This document shows, piece after piece, positions 15,310-23,107 of a stretch of 29,722 nucleotides of DNA (position 1 is its first letter; each line of letters opens with the position of its first letter). Origin of the DNA: Cyanobacteria bacterium UBA1221. GTDB lineage: Bacteria > Cyanobacteriota > Vampirovibrionia > Gastranaerophilales > Gastranaerophilaceae. The stretch covers positions 1 to 29,722 of the forward strand of contig DBXD01000023.1 of NCBI GenBank assembly GCA_002309425.1. The letters are read 5' to 3'. The translations under genes and the position numbers were made by a program. The notes under the pieces are model-generated. The model ran no database searches. It was not told the DNA's origin and was given only the letters and a program-made list of their open reading frames with translations.

Positions 15310-16332
15310 TTATAATCCCGTATTTTGGTATAGTTTTAATTCTTCTATAAGTTCAAATATAGATATTATTTCTTTCAGCATAATTCCGAATTGCTTTGGA
15401 TCTGCAACATTTTCGTCCAGACTTCCTATAGAAAATAAATCTCTTTCACTATCGGTCGGAACAAATATTAACAAAGAACTATTTAAAAAACTGCAGGTAA
15501 TATATTTTCCGCCGAAAATGTTTTGTATATTTTTAAATCTTTGCATAAATGCCGTAGTGAGCAGGTATCTTGCCTCAACCTGATCGGTTGAGCCGACATA
15601 AAATTGTCTGCTAAACTCTACATCCTCTAATTTTACTTCATCATACGGCACAGCTCTTTTGTATTCGGGGATAGTCACAACAGTATGCCCCGTAAACCTT
15701 TTCGGAATTTCCAATAATATAAATACACCCTTATAACCTTGTTCTTTTTCGGAATTACTGTTTGTGACAACGGCATTATGCATATCATATATAAACTTGA
15801 ACTCTTTAGGTACTGCTGACACTGATGTTTGCCCGTCTCCTATTATACTTTCCGATATCTTTATAGGAATATCTTTATAAGAACCGATAAAACAATCGTC
15901 ATCTGATTTTGAGGAATAAGGAGGAATTTTAAACATTTTTGACTGCGCAATTTCATGTAATGAAATGATTTCTTCCTTTACCCAGCGAAAATTCCCAAAG
16001 GCACCCATCAGTACCGGCATAATGCGTTCTTTAAGTTTCATCTCAAATTGCTTTTTTAGCATATATGCATAGGCTTTTTGTATAACTACTGCCCATATTA
16101 CAATATTTGCAACCACTTTTACAGAAATCTGATGCTGCACCATTGACACATAGGCAAAATAAATAAGACCAACTAAACCGAAAAATGCATAAATCCAAAT
16201 ACTATTCTTTTCAATTTTTTCCTTTTCCTTTTTCCTGTCGATGTCAAATTGTTTTATTTTTGGCGCTACTTCATTCTCAAATAATTTGACAAACCGGGTT
16301 TCAAACTCTTTAATATACATTGTATCTATCAT
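15310..16332 (-). CDS. DUF3137 family membrane protein
   Basis: The 340-residue protein has a charged N-terminal helix (about 5-45), two adjacent membrane segments near 47-66 and 71-90 (WIYAFFGLVGLIYFAYVS, then VVANIVIWAVVIQKAYAYM), and a cytoplasmic beta-rich domain. The C-terminal half reads VEFSRQFYVGSTDQVEARYL, then LTTAFMQRFKNI, and further on SSLLIFVPTDSERDLF. This is the DUF3137 pattern ('F-x-V-x-s-d-D-Q-V-E-A-R-Y-L-L-T'). The biochemical function of the family is unknown. I moved the start from the upstream ATG at 16386 to 16332 because CAGGAG stands just before it and the extra 18 residues are a low-complexity Ile/Lys stretch. It forms an operon with prmC. Confidence 0.82.
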   Translation of the reverse strand: MIDTMYIKEFETRFVKLFENEVAPKIKQFDIDRKKEKEKIEKNSIWIYAFFGLVGLIYFAYVSMVQHQISVKVVANIVIWAVVIQKAYAYMLKKQFEMKLKERIMPVLMGAFGNFRWVKEEIISLHEIAQSKMFKIPPYSSKSDDDCFIGSYKDIPIKISESIIGDGQTSVSAVPKEFKFIYDMHNAVVTNSNSEKEQGYKGVFILLEIPKRFTGHTVVTIPEYKRAVPYDEVKLEDVEFSRQFYVGSTDQVEARYLLTTAFMQRFKNIQNIFGGKYITCSFLNSSLLIFVPTDSERDLFSIGSLDENVADPKQFGIMLKEIISIFELIEELKLYQNTGL

Positions 16333-16416
16333 ATTTTCTCCTGTTTTTATAATTATTTTACTTGTGGTTATAATAAATATAATCATTTATACGTATGAAG
16401 TTTCTGAAATCCTGAC

Positions 16417-16445
16417 TTGCACAAAATTACAATATACTGTATAAT
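16417..16445 (+). promoter_or_regulatory. Promoter of the zinc-ribbon protein gene
   Basis: The -35 is TTGCAC (16417-16422), the spacer 17 nt, and the -10 TATAAT (16440-16445). This leaves a leader of roughly 64 nt before the ATG at 16516. Confidence 0.55.
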
Positions 16446-16515
16446 TACACAATGGAGTAGGTAAGATTATTATTTACTTTAGACAATTAACTTTATTAAC
16501 TTAGGAGACACAAAA

Positions 16516-16812
16516 ATGTACGAAGATGAAAAACTCGTTTGTGAAGATTGCGGAGCTGAATTCGTGTTTACAGTAGGGGAACAAGAATTTTACGCAGAAA
16601 AAGGTTTGGTAAACAAACCAAAAAGATGCCCTGAATGTAGAAAAAAACGCAGACAAGCAAACAGAAGAGGTCGCAGAATGCACGATGCTATATGCTCAAA
16701 ATGCGGAGCACAGACTCAAGTGCCATTCAAACCTATTCCGGGAAAAGAAGTTTTCTGTAAAGAATGCTTTGTAAAAGAAGTTCCTCAGGAACAGGCACCA
16801 GAAGAAGAATAA
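16516..16812 (+). CDS. Small zinc-ribbon protein with four CxxC knuckles
   Basis: This 98-residue protein carries four CxxC pairs: C9/C12, C38/C41, C60/C63 and C81/C84. The first two frame a probable zinc-ribbon (the zf-trcl type: LVCEDCGAEFVFT ... RCPECRKKRR). The second two frame the CxxC-x17-CxxC module (ICSKCGAQTQVPFKP ... VFCKECF). A very basic patch (KKRRQANRRGRR, 43-54) between them suggests nucleic-acid or ribosome contact, and the tail is acidic (PQEQAPEEE). Such proteins are often abundant but of unknown role. A TAGGAG ribosome site and its own promoter and terminator mark it as a well-expressed single gene. No key Cys is missing. Confidence 0.9.
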   Translation: MYEDEKLVCEDCGAEFVFTVGEQEFYAEKGLVNKPKRCPECRKKRRQANRRGRRMHDAICSKCGAQTQVPFKPIPGKEVFCKECFVKEVPQEQAPEEE

Positions 16813-16830
16813 GAATAATAACTATATAGA

Positions 16831-16863
16831 AAAAGAGTATGGCATTGGTCATACTCTTTTTTT
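16831..16863 (+). terminator. Rho-independent terminator after the zinc-ribbon gene
   Basis: An 11-bp perfect stem (AAAAGAGTATG at 16831-16841 with CATACTCTTTT at 16850-16860) has an 8-nt loop and continues into a T run of seven. Confidence 0.92.
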
Positions 16864-16865
16864 GT

Positions 16866-17219
16866 AAAATTTGTTTGTCTTTCTTTATCAACTCGTGAAC
16901 GATAGTTGATTCGTCCGCACCTTTGAAAAATTCGATAATATTTTCGGCAGGCATATACGCACCTTTGTACTTGCGAAAGCCTCTTGCCTTATTATTTCCC
17001 TCGAATATACTTTGTTGCTCCGGCTCATCCTGAAAGAATATGTTATTTTTTGATTGTGAATTTTTGTAATCGTTATTATATTCATTTACAAGTTTAGCCT
17101 TGAAAATCTGTTGAATATAGTTTATACTATAAGTAGCGGTATTGAGTGCTGAAAGATTTTTGTCTGTGTAGGCGTTAGGCAATACCGCATTTTTATTACT
17201 CAATGATTTTACTGAGTTG
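16866..17219 (-). pseudogene. Decayed fragment of a phage/MuF-type protein with a zincin-like motif
   Basis: In the stretch 16813-17421, which has no intact gene, one minus-strand frame stays open and reads like a real protein: NIIEFFKGADESTIVHEL. This matches the 'G-A-D-x-S-T-x-x-H-E' entry to an HExxH metallopeptidase-type domain found in large phage MuF-like or polyvalent proteins. The match ends at HELIKK, before a second His could follow, and the frame then runs through the terminator of the neighbouring gene. Upstream the frame begins inside the REPIN-like repeat. There is no ribosome site. I read this as a remnant of a larger horizontally acquired gene. The domain name rests on a short motif only. 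Confidence 0.5.
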
Positions 17220-17295
17220 GTAGGGTGGGCAAAATGAAATATGCCCACCTTATATAAATATTTTGGTGGGTACGCTTGTGCTTTACCCACCCTAC
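17220..17295. repeat. REPIN-like double palindrome with GTAGGGTGGG ends
   Basis: The 76-bp unit has perfect 10-bp terminal inverted repeats, GTAGGGTGGG (17220-17229) and CCCACCCTAC (17286-17295). It contains two hairpins: GGTGGGCA/TGCCCACC (17224-17249, 10-nt loop) and GGTGGGTA/TACCCACC (17265-17291, about 12-nt loop). This is the layout of two REP sequences in inverted orientation, which in other bacteria are moved by REP-associated tyrosine transposases (RAYT). Its G-rich stems stand out against the AT-rich surroundings. No RAYT gene is in the window. Confidence 0.8.
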
Positions 17296-17421
17296 TTTTC
17301 TATAAAACAACACCAAGTTATGTAGTTATTTCTATTGACGAAGGATTGTAAAATTTTGTAAAAAATCAAATAAAATAAGTCAAAAATTTTTAAGCAAAGT
17401 TTTTATGTACTTGGGTGACAT

Positions 17422-18162
17422 ATGAACAGTATTAGTGCAAATTATAATGTTAGTTTTCAAGGAAAGCCGAATCCTCTCCTTTGGCAATTAACACATTTGG
17501 GAAAGAGCAGAACTCCTGCGACAAAGGGACATTATAACAACGTTTATTACAAAACTAATATTAATGAGTTCTTACGCCATCCGGAGACTGCAATGATTGA
17601 TGCTTGTAGTTATCTTGCGATGCAAAATGTGAATAATTTCGGGCATAATAGCAACTTGTGGAATATTGTGGCCGGAAATTTTGGTAAAAACGAAATAAAA
17701 GAAGTAATAACAGAAAACCCTATAAAGTTGAAGAATATATTAAATAAAGAATTTGAAACTTTAGAACCTATAAATGAGGCTATTAGGCTGTTTAGGGGAA
17801 TATCAGGAATAACAGATCAAGAATATCAAGCTTTTAAATCATATAAAAAGGGAACTATTCAAATTCCGGATAAAGGTTTTGCATATATGACAAGAAATTT
17901 CGATATCGCAAAAAATTATGCTGTTGAACAAAATTTTGCTAATAATGCAGTTATCTTTGAGGTAGACATCCCTGAAAAATCCAGAATATCAGAACTCAAC
18001 GGTATATTGCCGCCTTCCCGAACCTCTCCTGAATGGCCACGACCACGAATGAAAGCAGAAGCTGTCACACCGGCAGGGGCAAAATACGAGGTAACAAAAG
18101 ATTCTGAACTTGATAAAAACGGCATCCTCCACGTATTTATAAAATATTTAAACAGATGGTAA
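17422..18162 (+). CDS. Probable ADP-ribosyltransferase-fold protein with altered active-site motifs
   Basis: The 246-residue protein begins MNSISANYNVSFQGKPNP and has no signal peptide. The C-terminal half fits the ADP-ribosyltransferase exoenzyme fold in order: AIRLFRGISG with Arg125 (the NAD-binding Arg strand); GFAYMTRNFDIAKNYA at 152-167, where the usual F-x-S-T-S becomes F-A-Y-M-T; VIFEVDIPEKSRI; and AEAVTPAGAKYEVT at 212-225, which aligns residue for residue with the common 'x-E-V-L-L-P-P-G-T-K-F-K-V' segment. Glu213 takes the place of the catalytic Glu, but the first residue of ExE is Lys211. It may be a divergent enzyme, an inactive relative or a new specificity. GGTGAC precedes the ATG. 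It neighbours a zincin fragment and a REPIN-like repeat, which suggests transfer. This is inference from motif order only. Confidence 0.6.
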   Translation: MNSISANYNVSFQGKPNPLLWQLTHLGKSRTPATKGHYNNVYYKTNINEFLRHPETAMIDACSYLAMQNVNNFGHNSNLWNIVAGNFGKNEIKEVITENPIKLKNILNKEFETLEPINEAIRLFRGISGITDQEYQAFKSYKKGTIQIPDKGFAYMTRNFDIAKNYAVEQNFANNAVIFEVDIPEKSRISELNGILPPSRTSPEWPRPRMKAEAVTPAGAKYEVTKDSELDKNGILHVFIKYLNRW

Positions 18163-18209
18163 CACTTTAAAATTCACCACAAAAAATAAATCATATTTCC
18201 ATATGATGA

Positions 18210-18237
18210 TTGAAAATATTAAATATTATATTATAAT
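18210..18237 (+). promoter_or_regulatory. Promoter of the 84-residue protein gene
   Basis: The -35 is TTGAAA (18210-18215), the spacer 16 nt, and the -10 TATAAT (18232-18237). Transcription should begin near 18244, which excludes the ATG at 18203 as a start. Confidence 0.6.
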
Positions 18238-18253
18238 ATCGAATGGAATTAAT

Positions 18254-18508
18254 ATGACTTATAAAAGAAAAACGGCAACTATATTACGTGAAGATTTTGA
18301 GCAGCTTGTGCTATATATTCAGCAGGTTACGGAAACCGTTGGAATATTGCGCAACAGATATGATAAAAATCTTAAATTTGATGATTGGCTCACAGCTCTG
18401 GAAGTACATACTGATTTCTTATCAAAACATCTGGAAAAAATATTTCTGGAAAACGGATACAAAGTAAACAAAGACTTTCTGAAAGACTGGGCTAAAGAAA
18501 GTTTGTGA
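18254..18508 (+). CDS. Small hypothetical protein, 84 aa
   Basis: The protein (MTYKRKTATILREDFEQL..., ending KDWAKESL) is helical and charged, with no membrane segment. I do not recognise a family. The frame is open 17 codons upstream to an ATG at 18203, but a good promoter lies between the two ATGs, so I start it at 18254. GGAATTAAT before this ATG is a weak ribosome site. It converges on the AsmA-like gene with only 2 nt between the stop codons. The sequence LKFDDWLTALEVHTDFLSKH looks like a conserved amphipathic core. Function is unknown. Confidence 0.65.
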   Translation: MTYKRKTATILREDFEQLVLYIQQVTETVGILRNRYDKNLKFDDWLTALEVHTDFLSKHLEKIFLENGYKVNKDFLKDWAKESL

Positions 18509-18510
18509 AA

Positions 18511-21500
18511 CTATTTTACCCATTTGAAACTTTTTACATAACTTATACCATTTATGTTACCGTCAATAACTACCGCAAAAATTCTTGATACTGTTGAATT
18601 GGGGTCTGCGGGGATTTTCTCAATCTTAGCGGTTATCTCGGGAGAATATTCGGTATTATTCAAAAACGGAATTGTATTCAACAGAGTATTCAGCGACAGA
18701 TTTTTCAGTTTTCCGAATACAGAAGTTATATCGGAAGAAAGTGTTCCGTATATTTCCATATCCGCAACGTAATCCGCCAGATTAAAAGAACCGCTTAAAT
18801 ACATATTAAGGTCTTTTCCTTTAGAAAATACTTCAAGGTCTTTTACAATACCCTCTTCAATATTGTAATGTCCCGTAATACTCTTAAATTCCCCTGTTTT
18901 TAACGGGGTAATCAAATCTATTATACCGTTTATTGATACTCTGGTAATTCCGCTTGATACAATATTTGTAGCTTTTAATAAATATTCCAGCGAACCGAGT
19001 TTTGGCATCCTGCCGTCAGTAATGACAAACTGCCCGCCGCCCGATAGGGTTTTCAAACATTCATCGGGAGTTTTACTCTTACACTGAAAATTCATATCTC
19101 CGTTAACAATACCATAGAATTGACTTTTCATATCAAAAAGTGATTCCGATATTGTCTGGGCATTGGAATTTTCAACATGGGTATTAAGTTTTAAAATATT
19201 GGTTAAGAGGTTAAATTCTGCATCGCCGTTTACATGCCCGTCTGCTAATTTAAATTTGTAATCGGAAACTTTTGCAAGCATTTTTTTATCAATAGAAAAA
19301 TTAGCAAGAAATTCCGTTGCGTTTAATTCTTTGATTTTTATTTTATCTGCAGCAATCTGACCTTTTTTAATAACAATCTGCCTCGGGTCTATACTTTTTG
19401 AATTGTCATCCAGTCCCAGTTTCTGCTTATATAATGTTGCATCATAATCCTGGATTGTTCTGGTAATAGTATTAAAATCCAGATTATCAAAGTGCAGATT
19501 AATATCATTAAAAGTATACGGCTCAACAAGTTTATTTTTCATAACAGCATTAAGCAGAATTTGATTTTCCATTACAGAACTTTTAGCTTTTATATATATG
19601 TTTTCGGGTTTAAAATCAAGACTTACATCTTTCACGGATGCCGCAACAATTGGAACATCAATACTTGTAACATCTAAAGTCCCAAGTATTTTGGGATTTA
19701 GCGTTGTACCGTTTATCATAAGGTTTGAAGCAAAAACACCCTGCTTCATAATCGGTTTTTTAAATATTATATTAAATATTTTTGCATCCGTAGGATTTTC
19801 TGTTTTAATTTTAAAGTTTCTAAATTCTATATCGCTGCTGTTTAAAAATTTCAGTCCGCCGTTTAGTGTAAGCTGCGTATTAGGGAATTTTTTCCCGTTC
19901 TGAGATGAAATAATTTTATCATATTTAAATGCGTTAAAATTAACCCAGTCTTTTCCGGAAACAGTATCCGCCGCTATTACAACAGGATTTATCTGATCTC
20001 CTATTGTCGCTCCCATATAATAAAGAGAAGAATCTTCTTCCATTTTTAATTCGGCCTGAGTATTCAGTCTGTTTATACTTCCTGCCAGTTTTGCAACAAT
20101 ATTCATATCACCCTTTAATTTTATCGGGTAAACCGACTTTGAGTTAAAAAACTGATCAAAAAATTCCTGTGTCGGTTTTGCGTTCAGATACAGATTCAAA
20201 TTAGGGTTTGCAGATGAAATATCTTTTATTTTTCCGTTTACAAATACCGGCATTTCGCCTGCGTATGCATTGACTTTGTTTATATTTAAATCATCTAAAT
20301 CATATAAAACATTTCCGTTTAATACATTTAATTTAAGGTGTTTTGGTTTATAAACAACGCTTGTACCATCCAGCTGCGCATACAGCCTTATATTATTGTC
20401 TTTTATCTTTGAGGCAATATCGATTACGCCATGATAATTATCAAAATCTTTCATTCTCGGATATTCCGGGAAATACAATCCGTTTAATGCCGACAAATCA
20501 AAATTTTTCATATAGAACGAACCGCTATATGCCTGTTTTGGAGTCATTATATTATCAACATCCAATTGCAGGTTAAACGGATTGTTACTGAGCGAACCCT
20601 TTATCGGATTAATATGAACATGACCGTTTTTTATTGTAAATTCACTATTGTTAATTTTTACAGCAGATTTTGAAGAGTTATTGTTGTAGATTTTTCCTTT
20701 GGCAACAATCTTTGAATAATCAAATTTTTCAATATCAATCGGGCCTTTATAATGCCCCGTAAAAGATGTAATTACAGTATCTATCCCCGGAACGGACAGT
20801 ATTCGGTCAGGATAAAATAATTTCGCAATTTTCCAGCCGTCACCTGCATTAAATTTGTCAGAATATGCATTAGCGGTTAATACATTATTTTTTACTACCC
20901 CGTTAGCGGATACCAGGGAATTAACCAAATTTGCTTTAATATTAAAATTGCCGTCTTCTTTTTCAAAATTAACTATACCGTTTATGTCGGAAAAAGGTAC
21001 TTTTTCAGGGAAAACTGTCATTTTATTTGAAATAAATTCAACCCAACCTTTTGCAAACAAATCTTTGTTAAATACCGGTTCTACCCCTCTTGTGACATGC
21101 CCGAATATATTCAGATAGACTTTTGTTTTGCCGCTGCCATAAGTTATAGGGCTGAGCATATCCTGCAATTCTTTTAGAATAGGAGAAGTGTTTATTATTT
21201 TTAACAGATTATTTGAATCCTGACCGTCACCACGAATATCTACGGACAAATCACCTTTCATGGTACAGTTTCCGCTGACGGCAACAGGCAAATTATTCAA
21301 ATTCAATGAATTTGCCTTAAACAGAACATCATCTCCGGTAAACTTTACCCATCCGGAAATGTTTTTGCCAACCATATTATTAACGGTTATAAAAGATGCG
21401 GTACCGTCATAAAAATTAATTTCTCCCCAAGAATGAGGATCCTCTCTTGAGCCTACTATGTGAAAATTAGCATCCCCGTAACCTGAGGTTATTTCCATCA

Positions 21501-22959
21501 TCGGAAGCGGACCCAACTCGAATTTGAATATTTCTCTCAGCGGAAGAAGAACTTTTACGGCTTTAACAAGTTCAATATGTTTTGTTGTTTTTATATACAT
21601 ATCGGAGTATCTGTTCCTGAACAATTTATACGTTCCGTTTACATCAACAAAATCCGACGGAGAAGTCATAACATGAGCATCCATTTTCATCTGATGTCCG
21701 TTTAACACAAATTTCAGGGTTCCGTTTTTCGGTGCATCTTTTATGGGTTCTTTAAGATAAACATCTGTCAACAGAACGTTTCCGTACAGATTCGGATAAT
21801 CGGCTCTGCCCTTTACTTCAACATTACCGTTACCTTTACCGTAAATCATATGTTCTTTTAATTTGTAATAATTAAAATCAGGATTCAGATTTTCCTCCCC
21901 CGGAAGCATTGGTAATAAGGTTGCACCATCAACACTATTTATTGAAACCTTTAAATCAAGATCAGGAAATTTTGATTTTGTTGCATTGACAAAACCATTA
22001 ACATCAATATCAATGTTTTCTGAAATTAACTTTAAGAAATTGATTTTAACCCCGTTTTTTATAATATTAACATTTTGCTTAATACTAACCGGATAATCAC
22101 TGTATATTGAGGAAGCTCTGTCCTTTTGAATTATACCGAATTTATCAATTAAAATATCACTTTCAATGTTCTGGTATCCGTTGTTTTTTTCAGTTTTGGA
22201 AGATATATTGATTTTGCCGTAAGTATTTTTTATTTTGTCATGAGAAAGTATGCGCGCGTATTCACTAAAATCCCCCAAGTCCAAATCTTTTATATCAAGA
22301 TTAATTTTTGCTTTATTTTCCGTAATTTTGCTGACAGGCAACTTTAATTCAATATCAGCAACAATACCCGCCCTCTTTTCACCGGTATATAACTCGGAAT
22401 CGGTTGAAAATCTTATCAATTTATCTTTTCGGTATTTATTTATTTTAAGATATTTGCTGTTTAATTTTAAATGTTTATCCTGTAATTTATCATCAAGATT
22501 GACAATCAGATTGCTTACATCTGCCGAGATGTTTTTTATAACAACATTTTGTTCCTTTTTTATATTTATCGGATATTGACCGAGAAAAAACTGTCTGTTT
22601 TTATCTAATACCAGATTTGCAGTAATATCCTCAGCCTTAACGGCACTTATTTTGACATTCTTAAATAATAACGGAACCAGCTGGACTCTTGCTTTCGGAT
22701 TTACAGCTTTTAATGCCTCTGTACCATCGTCATTAGCAATAATAATATCCTCCGCACTCAGAATTAATGTCGGGATAAAACCGGTTCTTACGGACGGAGA
22801 ATTCAATATAACATTATAGCCTGACTTTTGTCTTAATTTTTCAAGCGCATAATCCTGCACTTTTGAATTATTTAATAATATTGTCAGACCAAAATAATAA
22901 CCGCAATAAGTTATTACAAATATCCCCGATATTATATATGCTAAAATTTTACCCTTCAT
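18511..22959 (-). CDS. AsmA/YhdP-like inter-membrane lipid transport protein, 1,482 aa
   Basis: The protein starts with one membrane anchor (about 7-29, YIISGIFVITYCGYYFGLTI). It continues as a very long periplasmic beta-strand-rich region made of repeated units, typical of the AsmA-like family (YhdP, TamB, YdbH), whose members form hydrophobic grooves carrying phospholipids between inner and outer membrane. The first 150 residues (NSPSVRTGFIPTLILSAEDI and following) fit the AsmA N-terminus. The end fits the AsmA C-terminal domain: TLSGGGQFVITDGRMPKLG, then VSINGIIDLITPLKTGEF and FNLADYVADMEIYGTLSSDI. The length is close to that of E. coli YhdP (about 1,270) or somewhat longer. There is no ribosome site before the ATG and a -10 lies just upstream, so the leader is very short. 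It is a single gene, and the window's lpxD and rfaE2 fit the same envelope. Confidence 0.88.
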   Translation of the reverse strand: MKGKILAYIISGIFVITYCGYYFGLTILLNNSKVQDYALEKLRQKSGYNVILNSPSVRTGFIPTLILSAEDIIIANDDGTEALKAVNPKARVQLVPLLFKNVKISAVKAEDITANLVLDKNRQFFLGQYPINIKKEQNVVIKNISADVSNLIVNLDDKLQDKHLKLNSKYLKINKYRKDKLIRFSTDSELYTGEKRAGIVADIELKLPVSKITENKAKINLDIKDLDLGDFSEYARILSHDKIKNTYGKINISSKTEKNNGYQNIESDILIDKFGIIQKDRASSIYSDYPVSIKQNVNIIKNGVKINFLKLISENIDIDVNGFVNATKSKFPDLDLKVSINSVDGATLLPMLPGEENLNPDFNYYKLKEHMIYGKGNGNVEVKGRADYPNLYGNVLLTDVYLKEPIKDAPKNGTLKFVLNGHQMKMDAHVMTSPSDFVDVNGTYKLFRNRYSDMYIKTTKHIELVKAVKVLLPLREIFKFELGPLPMMEITSGYGDANFHIVGSREDPHSWGEINFYDGTASFITVNNMVGKNISGWVKFTGDDVLFKANSLNLNNLPVAVSGNCTMKGDLSVDIRGDGQDSNNLLKIINTSPILKELQDMLSPITYGSGKTKVYLNIFGHVTRGVEPVFNKDLFAKGWVEFISNKMTVFPEKVPFSDINGIVNFEKEDGNFNIKANLVNSLVSANGVVKNNVLTANAYSDKFNAGDGWKIAKLFYPDRILSVPGIDTVITSFTGHYKGPIDIEKFDYSKIVAKGKIYNNNSSKSAVKINNSEFTIKNGHVHINPIKGSLSNNPFNLQLDVDNIMTPKQAYSGSFYMKNFDLSALNGLYFPEYPRMKDFDNYHGVIDIASKIKDNNIRLYAQLDGTSVVYKPKHLKLNVLNGNVLYDLDDLNINKVNAYAGEMPVFVNGKIKDISSANPNLNLYLNAKPTQEFFDQFFNSKSVYPIKLKGDMNIVAKLAGSINRLNTQAELKMEEDSSLYYMGATIGDQINPVVIAADTVSGKDWVNFNAFKYDKIISSQNGKKFPNTQLTLNGGLKFLNSSDIEFRNFKIKTENPTDAKIFNIIFKKPIMKQGVFASNLMINGTTLNPKILGTLDVTSIDVPIVAASVKDVSLDFKPENIYIKAKSSVMENQILLNAVMKNKLVEPYTFNDINLHFDNLDFNTITRTIQDYDATLYKQKLGLDDNSKSIDPRQIVIKKGQIAADKIKIKELNATEFLANFSIDKKMLAKVSDYKFKLADGHVNGDAEFNLLTNILKLNTHVENSNAQTISESLFDMKSQFYGIVNGDMNFQCKSKTPDECLKTLSGGGQFVITDGRMPKLGSLEYLLKATNIVSSGITRVSINGIIDLITPLKTGEFKSITGHYNIEEGIVKDLEVFSKGKDLNMYLSGSFNLADYVADMEIYGTLSSDITSVFGKLKNLSLNTLLNTIPFLNNTEYSPEITAKIEKIPADPNSTVSRIFAVVIDGNINGISYVKSFKWVK

Positions 22960-22971
22960 AATACAACGTAT

Positions 22972-23000
22972 ATTATATTACACACTTAATTTATATACAA
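22972..23000 (-). promoter_or_regulatory. Promoter of the AsmA-like gene, near-leaderless
   Basis: On the minus strand TTGTAT (22995-23000), a 17-nt spacer and TATAAT (22972-22977) precede the ATG by 12 nt. The predicted leader is only about 5-6 nt and carries no Shine-Dalgarno. Confidence 0.5.
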
Positions 23001-23047
23001 GCCGTTAAGACACATATCCATATTACATCCGGACTTTAATATTTCCC

Positions 23048-23077
23048 TTTACAAGGGGTCGGTTTAAGTGTTATAAT
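23048..23077 (+). promoter_or_regulatory. Promoter of the GH57 gene
   Basis: The -35 is TTTACA (23048-23053, five of six), the spacer 18 nt, and the -10 TGT-TATAAT (extended; hexamer 23072-23077). Transcription should begin near 23084. Confidence 0.65.
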
Positions 23078-23107
23078 TTATTTGCACCGGAGTTGAGTAT
23101 AATAAAA

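Noticed and set aside
16333..16386. Upstream ATG (16386) as start of the DUF3137 gene
   Set aside because: The extra 18 residues are low-complexity, and CAGGAG precedes the ATG at 16332.
16733..17290. Intact 185-residue gene on the minus strand
   Set aside because: It starts inside the REPIN-like repeat, lacks a ribosome site and reads through the zinc-ribbon terminator and gene; only the middle looks protein-derived.
18203..18253. ATG at 18203 as start of the small gene ending at 18508
   Set aside because: A TTGAAA-16-TATAAT promoter lies between it and the next ATG, and the extra residues are an Ile/Tyr-rich low-complexity run.
23093..23107. TTG at 23093 as start of the GH57 gene
   Set aside because: It directly abuts the GGAG with no spacer; the ATG at 23108 gives the expected family N-terminus.
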